DNA of 64,000 nucleotides, taken from DAOUJI01 sp965197415 (lineage in GTDB: Bacteria > Chloroflexota > Dehalococcoidia > Lucifugimonadales > JAGWBF01). A program made the position numbers and the translations under genes. Positions 1-7,295 of this stretch are shown in pieces. The notes under the pieces are model-generated. The model did no database searches. It was not told where the DNA came from and was given only the letters and a program-made list of their open reading frames with translations. The DNA lies in contig OZ240207.1 of assembly GCA_965197415.1 (NCBI GenBank), positions 930,001 through 994,000 of the forward strand, given 5' to 3'. Every line of letters begins with the position of its first letter. The stretch's first letter is position 1.

Positions 1-2075
1 CCCGGGGGAAAATCCCCGGCAGCTTCTTCCGCAGGGAGGGGCGCCCTTCCACGGAAGCTATCCTCTATGGCCGCCAGGCGGACCGGTCCATCCGTCCCCT
101 CTTTCCAAAAGGTTTCTACAACGAGGTCCAGGTAATCCTGACGATCCTGTCGGTGGACCAGGAGAACCCTCCCGAGATTCTCGGAATAATCGGGGCGTCA
201 GCGGCCCTGTCCATATCCAACGCTCCCTTTGAAGGCCCCATAGGAGCGAGCCGAGTGGCTATGGTGAACGGCGGCTACACCATCAACCCCACCTACCAGG
301 ACCTGAACGGCGCCCGGCTTAACACCATTGTCGCCGGCACCAGAGACGCCATCATGATGGTGGAGTCGAGTTCCAAGGAAGTCTCTGAAGAAGAAACGCT
401 CACTGCCATCGAGAAGGCCCAGGAAGCAAACGTGGTCATCGTCGACATGATCGACGAGCTGGTTTCCAAAGCCGGCGTCCCCAAGATGCAGGTTGCGTCT
501 AAAACGTCCGACGACGACCTGCTCTCCGCCGTCAACACCATCCTGAACGGCAGGATGGGTCAACTTCTTGACGCTGGAAGCGACAAGGTCCAAAGGGAAA
601 ACGGCATGGGAGATCTGGAGACTGAAGTTAAAGAGAGACTCAAGGACGATTACTCCGGAGACGAAATCTCTGCGGCGTTCGACTCCATACTCAAAGACCA
701 GGTGCGCTCCCGCATACTGGACCGGGGCCAACGCCCCGATGGACGTGGCCTCAAGGACATCCGTCCCATCAGCTGCGAGGTGGGGGTTTTGCCCCGCACC
801 CACGGAACGGGCCTGTTCAAGCGGGGACAGACCCAGGTGCTCACGGTTGCGACGCTAGCCGGGGTCGGCATGAGGCAGATGCTGGACACTCTCAGCCCCG
901 ACGAGTTCAAGCGCTACATCCATCACTACAACTTCACCCCCTACTCCACCGGCGAGGTGAAACGGGTAGGTTCGCCCGGCCGGAGAGAGGTAGGACACGG
1001 AGCGCTGGCCGAACGCGCCGTCGAGGTGATGATGCCGGATGAAGAGGAGTTTCCCTACACCATACGCCTGGTCTCCGAGGTGTTGAGCTCCAACGGCTCG
1101 ACATCCATGGCCAGCGTTTGCGGCTCCACCCTGGCGCTTATGGACGCCGGAGTCCCCCTAGAGCGACCCGTGGCCGGTGTGGCTATGGGACTTATCAAGG
1201 GAGAAGGCGACAAGTACGCTGTTCTCACGGACATACAGGGTATGGAAGACCACCTGGGAGACATGGACTTCAAGGTGGCCGGGACATCGGAAGGCATCAA
1301 CGCCCTGCAAATGGACATCAAAGTGAAGGGGCTGACCCATGATGTCCTGAAGGACGCCTTGGCCCAGGCCAAGGTTGGACGCTTGTTCATCCTAGACAAG
1401 ATGCTTGAGGCTATATCCACCCCAAGAGACACCCTGAGCCAGTATGCCCCCAAGATGGTCCGGATAATGATACCTGTGGACAAAATCGGGACCCTTATCG
1501 GCCCAGGCGGCAAGACCATTCGTGGGATGCAGGAGGAGTTGGGGGTTACGATAGACACCCAAGACTCGGGCGCCGTCACCATCGGCGGGTCAAACCAGGA
1601 GGCCATCGAAAGGGCGAGGGACCGCATCGAAGGCATGACCAGGGAGATCACCGTGGGCGACATTTTCACCGGAAAGGTGTCCCGCATAACCAACTTTGGT
1701 GTATTCGTAGAACTGATCCCGGGTAAAGACGGTCTTCTCCGCAGCGAGGAGATGGCCGACACCGACGAAGAGTTAAACTTCGGGGACGAGGTCACCGTAA
1801 TGGTCAAGGAGATAGACCACATGGGCAGGACCAACCTCTCCAGGCGGGCCCTGTTCGGCGATGCGACTCCACGACAGTCGGCGGAACCTTCACTAAGGGC
1901 GCCGCGACCCCCCGGACCTCGACCAGGCGGCCCAGGTTTTGGACCACCCAGGGGCGGTCCGGGCAGAGGCAGGCCGCCCAGCGGGCCCGGCGGCGGACCC
2001 AGGCGCGGAGGATTCGGCGGCGGGAGGCCAGGAGGCCCCAGCCGCCAGGGGCCAGGTCAAGGGTTCCAGCGATAA
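1..2075 (+). CDS. pnp: Polynucleotide phosphorylase, 5'-truncated by the window edge
   Basis: 3'-to-5' phosphorolytic exoribonuclease of RNA turnover. The reading frame is open from base 3, so the true start lies upstream and about 690 codons are visible. In order: the end of the first RNase PH domain, an all-helical linker, the second RNase PH domain with the motif GMEDHLGDMDF that supplies the catalytic aspartates, a KH domain from about visible residue 485 (IGPGGKTIRG), and an S1 domain from about residue 550 (ITVGDIFTGKV, GVFVELIPGKDG). After S1 comes an unusual tail of about 65 residues made almost only of G, P and R, with many RG, GGP and RRGG steps; a low-complexity basic tail of this kind could add RNA affinity (inference). 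dapB follows after about 75 bases on the same strand. The family assignment is secure. Confidence 0.96.
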   Translation, partial: RGKIPGSFFRREGRPSTEAILYGRQADRSIRPLFPKGFYNEVQVILTILSVDQENPPEILGIIGASAALSISNAPFEGPIGASRVAMVNGGYTINPTYQDLNGARLNTIVAGTRDAIMMVESSSKEVSEEETLTAIEKAQEANVVIVDMIDELVSKAGVPKMQVASKTSDDDLLSAVNTILNGRMGQLLDAGSDKVQRENGMGDLETEVKERLKDDYSGDEISAAFDSILKDQVRSRILDRGQRPDGRGLKDIRPISCEVGVLPRTHGTGLFKRGQTQVLTVATLAGVGMRQMLDTLSPDEFKRYIHHYNFTPYSTGEVKRVGSPGRREVGHGALAERAVEVMMPDEEEFPYTIRLVSEVLSSNGSTSMASVCGSTLALMDAGVPLERPVAGVAMGLIKGEGDKYAVLTDIQGMEDHLGDMDFKVAGTSEGINALQMDIKVKGLTHDVLKDALAQAKVGRLFILDKMLEAISTPRDTLSQYAPKMVRIMIPVDKIGTLIGPGGKTIRGMQEELGVTIDTQDSGAVTIGGSNQEAIERARDRIEGMTREITVGDIFTGKVSRITNFGVFVELIPGKDGLLRSEEMADTDEELNFGDEVTVMVKEIDHMGRTNLSRRALFGDATPRQSAEPSLRAPRPPGPRPGGPGFGPPRGGPGRGRPPSGPGGGPRRGGFGGGRPGGPSRQGPGQGFQR

Positions 2076-2149
2076 ACATTCGGGCTGACGCGGCGGCCTT
2101 CTAGGACGCCGTTCGCCGCTTGGTCTTAATACTGTGCAGGGAGGCTGAG

Positions 2150-2941
2150 ATGGCTTCCATCAAAGTGGCCGTAAACGGGGCGTTGGGGAAGATGGGGTCG
2201 GAGGTGGTCTCAGCCTTATGCAAAGAGCCTGACATGCTGCCCGTAGCTGGGATTGACGCCAGGGCCAGCGCGGACTCCCTAGCCCTCCCTGACGGTTCTG
2301 GCTCCATACTGTTGTCAAACGACCTTAGCCAGGCCATCGAAGCGACCGGCCCCGATGCGGTGGTGGACTTCACCACGTCCGACGCAGTGCCAGCCTCGGC
2401 GCGTGCAGCCACCGGAGCTGGAGTCAACATGGTCATCGGGACCACAGGTATAAGCGACGCCGTACTGGAGCAGCTGGACCAGATGGCCGCCGAAAACGGA
2501 GTGGGCATATTCGTGGCCCCCAACTTCGCCCTTGGAGCCGTGGTGCTCATGCACCTGGCCAAACAGGCGGCGCCCTATTTTGAGTACGCCGAAATCATCG
2601 AAGCCCACCACGAGGCGAAAATCGACTCCCCGTCCGGGACGGCCCTGGCGATAGCCCGCTCCATTGCCGGAGACAAGCAGTTCGAGCACAACGACCCTGA
2701 GAAGGAGACCTTGGACGGGACCCGGGGCGGCAATCACAACGGCGTCAGCGTACACAGCTTGAGAATGGCCGGCCGGAGCGCCCACCACGAGGTCGTCTTT
2801 GGCACGGCGGGCCAGACGGTGTCCCTCCGCCACGACGTGCTGGGCCGGGACTGCTACATGCCCGGGGTAATGAGGGCCGTCCGTGAAGTTGTGAACCTAA
2901 AAGGCCTTGTGGTAGGCTTGGATAAGATTTTAGGACTATAA
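2150..2941 (+). CDS. dapB: 4-hydroxy-tetrahydrodipicolinate reductase
   Basis: NAD(P)H-dependent reduction step of the diaminopimelate/lysine pathway, cytosolic. The 263-residue protein has the N-terminal dinucleotide-binding start IKVAVNGALGKMG, the catalytic motif AHHEAKIDSPSGTA, and a C-terminal HHEVVFGTAGQTVSLRH block typical of DapB. I chose the ATG at 2150 over an upstream in-frame start at 2120 because CAGGGAGG at 2137-2144 sits at ideal ribosome-binding distance and homologues begin here. It lies between pnp and asd on one strand with a 14-base gap to asd, so the three are probably co-transcribed. Confidence 0.95.
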   Translation: MASIKVAVNGALGKMGSEVVSALCKEPDMLPVAGIDARASADSLALPDGSGSILLSNDLSQAIEATGPDAVVDFTTSDAVPASARAATGAGVNMVIGTTGISDAVLEQLDQMAAENGVGIFVAPNFALGAVVLMHLAKQAAPYFEYAEIIEAHHEAKIDSPSGTALAIARSIAGDKQFEHNDPEKETLDGTRGGNHNGVSVHSLRMAGRSAHHEVVFGTAGQTVSLRHDVLGRDCYMPGVMRAVREVVNLKGLVVGLDKILGL

Positions 2942-2955
2942 CACTGAGCAACACC

Positions 2956-3993
2956 ATGAAACCTGTAAGCATCGCCGTGGTCGGCGCCACCGGAGCCGTC
3001 GGGCAAGAGTTCCTGAGCATCCTGGAAACAAGAGACCTCCCTCTAAAAGAGATAAAGCTTTGTGCGTCCCACAGGTCGGCCGGCAAGCGCATCAAGGTCC
3101 TTGGCAAAGAGCTGGTCGTGGAGGAAACCACTCCAGATAGTTTTACCGGGGTCGACATCGCCTTCATATCCGTCTCCACCGCACTGAGCGGCGAATTTGG
3201 ACCCATCGCCGTGCAGAATGGGGCGTTGGTTATCGACGACAGCTCATACTTCCGCATGGACCCTGACGTGCCCTTGGTGGTGCCGGAGGTCAACGGCGAG
3301 GATGTAGAACACCATCGGGGCATAATCTCCATCCCCAACTGTTCCACAACGCCTTTGGTGATGACGCTCCATCCCCTTAACAGGGTCAACCCTGTCCGGA
3401 GAGTTGTGGCCGACACGTACCAGTCGGTGTCCGGCGCCGGCGGAGCCGCCATGGACGAACTCCGTGAGCAAACCCGAACTCTTCTCGACGGCGGCCAGGC
3501 GGACCCTAAGGAGCAGCCCAACCAGATTGCCTTCAACGTCATTCCGCGCATCGATTCATTCGGCGAAGACGGCTATACAAAAGAAGAGACCAAGATGATC
3601 AACGAGACCCGTAAGATCATGCATAGGCCGGGCATGGCCGTTTCAGCTACGTGTGTAAGGGTGCCGGTCTACATCTCTCACAGTGCGGCGGTGCACGTAG
3701 AATTCGAAGACCCCATCTCTCCCGACGACGCCCGGCGGCTCTTGTCGGAAATGCCCGGAGTGCGGGTTGTGGACGACCCAGGCTCTGGCGGATACCCCAT
3801 GCCTTTGGACGCCGCAGGCGCTGACGACGTGTTGGTGGGCCGCATTCGAAAGGACGCCTCCCACCCCAACGGCCTGGCAATGTGGATTGTATCCGACAAT
3901 CTGCGCAAGGGAGCCGCGTTAAACGCCTTCCAGATTGCCGAAGAGGTCCTCAAGCGCGACTGCTTAGCCCCGGCGACGGTCGCCTTCTCCTAA
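2956..3993 (+). CDS. asd: Aspartate-semialdehyde dehydrogenase
   Basis: Reduces aspartyl phosphate to aspartate semialdehyde, the branch point to lysine/diaminopimelate and to threonine/methionine. 345 residues, normal for the family. The N-terminal NADP-binding motif is VGATGAVGQEF; the active-site cysteine is C129 in SIPNCSTTP; the substrate-binding block RVPVYISHSAAVHVEFE carries the conserved C-terminal basic residues. Preceded by dapB and followed, after a promoter-bearing gap, by dapA, which uses its product. Confidence 0.95.
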   Translation: MKPVSIAVVGATGAVGQEFLSILETRDLPLKEIKLCASHRSAGKRIKVLGKELVVEETTPDSFTGVDIAFISVSTALSGEFGPIAVQNGALVIDDSSYFRMDPDVPLVVPEVNGEDVEHHRGIISIPNCSTTPLVMTLHPLNRVNPVRRVVADTYQSVSGAGGAAMDELREQTRTLLDGGQADPKEQPNQIAFNVIPRIDSFGEDGYTKEETKMINETRKIMHRPGMAVSATCVRVPVYISHSAAVHVEFEDPISPDDARRLLSEMPGVRVVDDPGSGGYPMPLDAAGADDVLVGRIRKDASHPNGLAMWIVSDNLRKGAALNAFQIAEEVLKRDCLAPATVAFS

Positions 3994-4071
3994 TCCCCAA
4001 GTCGCGGTTTGGTCCGCCCGTCGCTCCCTAGTCACCAGAACGGACAAAGCTAAAACGGCGTCGAGGTCAAG

Positions 4072-4100
4072 TTGCCAACTCAATACCCATGGTGTAGAGT
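4072..4100 (+). promoter_or_regulatory. Candidate sigma-70 promoter for dapA
   Basis: TTGCCA at 4072-4077 and TAGAGT at 4095-4100 are separated by exactly 17 bases, placing a start near 4107 and giving a leader of about 67 bases before dapA. The 180-base asd-dapA gap holds no gene. No riboswitch fold was recognised in it. Confidence 0.45.
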
Positions 4101-4173
4101 CCCTTCAACAACTAATCTCCCCGTTCCCCCAGGCTCTGGAATACAAGCCTTGGCTTGAATAAGGAGGTCCAAT

Positions 4174-5067
4174 ATGGCAGAGGTAGGCCGACTAATCACA
4201 GCGATGGCCACGCCTTTCGATGAGGCGGGACATGTGGACTACTCTCAGGCCAAGCGTCTCGCCAACGCTCTCCTGGACTCCGGGTCCGACGGCCTGGTGG
4301 TCTCCGGAACCACCGGAGAGTCCCCGACCCTCTCAACCGACGAGAAGCTGCGCCTCTTCTCAGAGATCAAGGAGGCAATAGGGGAGCGAGGAGCCGTCAT
4401 CGCCGGGACGGGCAACTACAACACCGCCGAGAGCGTTGAACTCAGCCAGGAGGCCGAAGCTGCAGGCGCCGACGCCCTGTTGCTGGTGGTCCCCTACTAC
4501 AACAAGCCCCCGCAAGAGGGCCTCTACCAGCACTTCAAGACCGTAGCTGAAAGCGTCAACATTCCTTGTATCCTGTACAACGTGACCAGCCGCACCAGCC
4601 TGAACATGACCCACGACACCACGATACGGCTCAGCCACGTAGACAACATCGTAGGAGTCAAAGAAGCCGGTTCCGACATGGACCAGATAGCCCGAATCAT
4701 CGACGGTTCCCAAGGCGGCTTCCGCGTCTGGAGCGGCAACGACAACGAGACCTTCTACATGATGGCGATGGGGGGCTACGGCGTGGTGAGCGTGGCGTCC
4801 CATCTGGTGGGGAGCCAGATAAAGCAGATGATGGGCTACCTGCTTGAGGGAGACGTAGAGAAGGCCGGAGCCGAGCACCGCAGGCTGCACCCCATCTTCA
4901 AGGCTCTGTTCGTGGTGTCCAACCCCATACCCCTGAAGTATGCACTCAACAAGGTCGGCTTCAACGTGGGGATGCCCAGACTGCCCCTGGTGCCCTGCGA
5001 CGCCGCCTCAGCCACCCAGATAGACTCCGTACTGGAGCGCTACGACATAGACCTGCTGGTTGGGTAG
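4174..5067 (+). CDS. dapA: 4-hydroxy-tetrahydrodipicolinate synthase
   Basis: Condenses pyruvate with aspartate semialdehyde in the first committed step of diaminopimelate synthesis. 297 residues, a TIM-barrel aldolase of the DapA/NAL family. The Schiff-base lysine is K163 in GVKEAGSD, the proton-relay tyrosine is Y135 in YNVTSRTS, and the GTTGES loop is at 45-50. R140 matches the DapA-specific carboxylate-binding arginine, which supports DapA over other family members, as does linkage to dapB and asd. A strong AAGGAGG lies just before the ATG. It converges with purA. Confidence 0.94.
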   Translation: MAEVGRLITAMATPFDEAGHVDYSQAKRLANALLDSGSDGLVVSGTTGESPTLSTDEKLRLFSEIKEAIGERGAVIAGTGNYNTAESVELSQEAEAAGADALLLVVPYYNKPPQEGLYQHFKTVAESVNIPCILYNVTSRTSLNMTHDTTIRLSHVDNIVGVKEAGSDMDQIARIIDGSQGGFRVWSGNDNETFYMMAMGGYGVVSVASHLVGSQIKQMMGYLLEGDVEKAGAEHRRLHPIFKALFVVSNPIPLKYALNKVGFNVGMPRLPLVPCDAASATQIDSVLERYDIDLLVG

Positions 5068-5117
5068 AGAGGGTCGCCATTCCGGCGTCTTCCACCTGCA
5101 GTGAATCCCACAGGCCG

Positions 5118-6401
5118 CTAGAGGACAGGTTTGATGAGGATGGTTTCGGAGCGCTTGGGGCCGGTGGAGATGAGGTGCACCTCACAGCCCACTAGCTCTT
5201 CCAGCCTCCTGATGTAGGCAAGCGCTTGGGGTGGGAGCCTCTCCAACTCGGTGACGCTGGCAGTCGGATCGTCCCAACCGGGAAGCTCTTCGTACACTGG
5301 AGTGCAACGGTCCAGCATTTGCGCGGACGAGGGGAAGTGGTCTATGACCTTGCCGTCCAACTCATACCCCACGCATATCTTCAGAGACTCATAGCCGTCG
5401 AGCACGTCCAGCCGTGTCAGCACCAAAGACGTGAAGCCGTTGACCCTGGCGCTGTAGCGGGCGGCCACGGCGTCGAACCACCCGATGCGCCGGGCTCGCC
5501 CGGTGGTCGTGCCGTACTCCCAAGCCTTCTCCCTGAGCACGGAGGCCGTGTCTTCGTCCATCTCGGCCACCAAGGGGCCGCTGCCCACGCGGGTCGAGTA
5601 GGCCTTAAACACGCCGAAGATGCCCTCGATTTCCCTGGGGCTAAGGCCAAGTCCGGTGCACGCTCCGCCGATTGACGGCGACGACGAGGTGACGTAGGGG
5701 TACGTGCCGTGGTCCAGGTCCAGCAGGGTTCCCTGAGCGCCTTCCAGTAGAACTTTCTCTCCCCTGGCCAGACTCTCGTGGACTACATGCTCAGCAGGGG
5801 TCAGGTACGGTGTAAGAGTCTCCTTCCACTCCACGCATTTGCCATAGACGTCGTCGAAGGAGACGGGTTCCGCCTCGTACACTTTGGTAATCAGGGAGTT
5901 TTTCCAATCCAGGATGCCCTTCAGGCGAGTCTTGAGGGAGTCCAGGTCAAGGAGCTCTACTGCCCGGATGCCGGACCGGGCCGTCTTGTCCATGTAGGCT
6001 GGCCCTACTCCTCGTCCGGTGGTGCCCAGCGCTCCGGAGCCTCTGGACTCCTCTTCCAGGCGGTCCAGCAGGATGTGGTACGGCATGATGAGGTGCGCTC
6101 GCTCGTCAACATAAAGGCGGCTGGTGTCTATGCCCCTCTCCCGAAGCGCCTGGGTTTCTGAAATTAGAACATCGGGGTCCACGACAACGCCGTTGCCGAT
6201 GACACAGCGTGTATGGGGCCAGAATATGCCGGACGGGACTAGGTGGAGGCTGAACTGACCCTGGTCGTTGATGACCGTGTGTCCGGCGTTGTTGCCTCCC
6301 GCGTAGCGGACTACGCAGCTGACCTTTTCGGCCATGTAGTCCACTATCTTCCCCTTGCCTTCATCCCCCCACTGGCCGCCGATGGCGGCATAAGCCGGCA
6401 T
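5118..6401 (-). CDS. purA: Adenylosuccinate synthetase
   Basis: GTP-dependent ligation of IMP and aspartate, the first step from IMP to AMP. 427 residues, full length. The N-terminal active-site motif is IGGQWGDEGKGKIVDYM, followed by NNAGHTV, the switch-like segment GTTGRGVGPAYMDK and the C-terminal GPKRSETI. Transcribed away from the CRISPR array; no functional link to the cas locus is evident. Confidence 0.96.
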   Translation of the reverse strand: MPAYAAIGGQWGDEGKGKIVDYMAEKVSCVVRYAGGNNAGHTVINDQGQFSLHLVPSGIFWPHTRCVIGNGVVVDPDVLISETQALRERGIDTSRLYVDERAHLIMPYHILLDRLEEESRGSGALGTTGRGVGPAYMDKTARSGIRAVELLDLDSLKTRLKGILDWKNSLITKVYEAEPVSFDDVYGKCVEWKETLTPYLTPAEHVVHESLARGEKVLLEGAQGTLLDLDHGTYPYVTSSSPSIGGACTGLGLSPREIEGIFGVFKAYSTRVGSGPLVAEMDEDTASVLREKAWEYGTTTGRARRIGWFDAVAARYSARVNGFTSLVLTRLDVLDGYESLKICVGYELDGKVIDHFPSSAQMLDRCTPVYEELPGWDDPTASVTELERLPPQALAYIRRLEELVGCEVHLISTGPKRSETILIKPVL

Positions 6402-6614
6402 GTTTCCTCCGAGGAGTTGGAGTCCTGCACGCAGTCAGCCCGCCGGATGTACGGGAAGCGAGTCGTCTCCCAGGTCTCGGACGGCAGGGCAGAAGCGGCC
6501 CGTTAATCTAGCTACGGCTTAAAAAAACCCACAAGAGTATACCAAAAACGCCGCCTCTACGGAAGGACGCCTAAGGGCGCGTAACTGTTGAGACCCAAAC
6601 ACATAGATGGCCGG

Positions 6615-6976
6615 GTTGCGGTTCCTCCCCGATCTCCCATCGGCTATAATTTGATATAATGAGTCCAGCCTAGAAGAACGGTTGCGGTTCCTCCCCGATC
6701 TCCCATCGGCTATAATGCATCATCCCCCTCCGTAAAGCATGTCTGTTGCGGTTCCTCCCCGATCTCCCATCGGCTATAATTGAGGACTTCGACTCCGCCC
6801 GATACGACGGGTTGCGGTTCCTCCCCGATCTCCCATCGGCTATAATCTTCCTGGCCATCGACCCCGGAACCCACAGTTGCGGTTCCTCCCCGATCTCCCA
6901 TCGGCTATAATCCAACCGACGGCGCAACCCTGGCACCACAGTTGCGGTTCCTCCCCGATCTCCGATCGGCTATAAT
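6615..6976 (+). CRISPR. Type II-C CRISPR array, six 36-bp repeats and five spacers
   Basis: Repeats at 6615-6650, 6681-6716, 6745-6780, 6811-6846, 6876-6911 and 6941-6976. Spacers are 30, 28, 30, 29 and 29 bases. The repeat starts GTTGCGGTTCC and ends ATCGGCTATAAT. The first five copies are identical; the sixth has C24 changed to G at 6964. A degenerate last repeat marks the leader-distal end, so the leader is on the purA side (6402-6614) and crRNAs read on the plus strand towards cas9, the usual II-C arrangement. The strand is confirmed independently by the anti-repeat at 10549-10588. Near identity of repeats suggests the array has not decayed. Spacer origins cannot be judged from the sequence alone. 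Confidence 0.98.
6645..6976 (+). promoter_or_regulatory. Repeat-embedded -10 boxes
   Basis: Every repeat ends in a perfect TATAAT, at 6645-6650, 6711-6716, 6775-6780, 6841-6846, 6906-6911 and 6971-6976. Transcription from such a box would start about seven bases into the next spacer, giving a ready-trimmed crRNA 5' end. The Neisseria meningitidis II-C repeat is known to end in a comparable -10 element (TACAAT) and to transcribe each spacer separately. No good -35 is visible inside the repeat (TTCCTC at the right distance), and the TG of an extended -10 is absent, so strength is uncertain. Confidence 0.6.
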
Positions 6977-7053
6977 CGATACGCCCCAAGGCCAGCTTGG
7001 AGACAGGCGGGTTAGAGGGCAGTCAGCCGACGGAAAAAGTGCAGTAACCTACC

Positions 7054-7149
7054 TCAAAAGAGGGTGTACTGCGCCGGATTGTTGTTGGCGGGACGTCGTT
7101 TCGGACCGTCGAAGCTGACGATGTTCTCGTACTGCTTGTCGGTTAGGTT
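7054..7149 (-). pseudogene. cas2: cas2 remnant, C-terminal 31 codons only
   Basis: The frame ending at the TGA at 7054-7056 reads NLTDKQYENIVSFDGPKR and ends PAQYTLF. From memory of the family, the LTDKQ block followed about 25 residues later by a terminal LxLF is the typical C-terminus of type II Cas2. The rest of Cas2 (about 70-75 codons) is missing. The gene lies exactly where cas2 belongs, between cas1 and the array, 77 bases from the last repeat. It joins the cas1 fragment in a tandem CTAACC/TAACC tract at 7141-7151. Confidence 0.72.
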
Positions 7150-7295
7150 AGACCCCGGGCGTTGCAGAGCAGCACACCGATGTCGTCCAGGGGCACGCAC
7201 CCGTCCTCGACGCCTCCCTGGGACACTGTCATCAGCCCGCGGTCGCGGGCCAGGTGGCGTCCCTCGCCGGCTATTTCGATGACCCGGCCAATCAT
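7143..7295 (-). pseudogene. cas1: cas1 remnant, N-terminal 50 codons only
   Basis: The ATG at 7295 overlaps the cas9 stop as ATGA, the classic cas9-cas1 coupling. The frame begins MIGRVIEIAGEGRHLARDRG and continues through VPLDDIGVLLCNARGLT, then meets TAA at 7143-7145. This matches the beta-rich N-terminus of type II Cas1 as I know it (MIGR-V-EIA--GRHLS--RG, VPLDDI, NAHGLT), which continues for about 250 more residues in intact proteins. The metal-binding Glu/His/Asp residues of the integrase domain are therefore gone. The remainder was lost in the same deletion that truncated cas2. Confidence 0.78.

Noticed and set aside
198..803. 201-codon minus-strand frame opposite pnp
   Set aside because: Shadow of a strongly conserved gene on the plus strand, common in high-GC DNA.
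6402..6614. Additional degenerate repeat in the leader
   Set aside because: No segment before 6615 resembles the repeat; the bases directly upstream are leader, not an old spacer.
6670..6939. Minus-strand frames through the CRISPR array with a repeated YSRWEIGEEPQ motif
   Set aside because: The motif is just the translated repeat; spacers vary and no ribosome-binding site is present.
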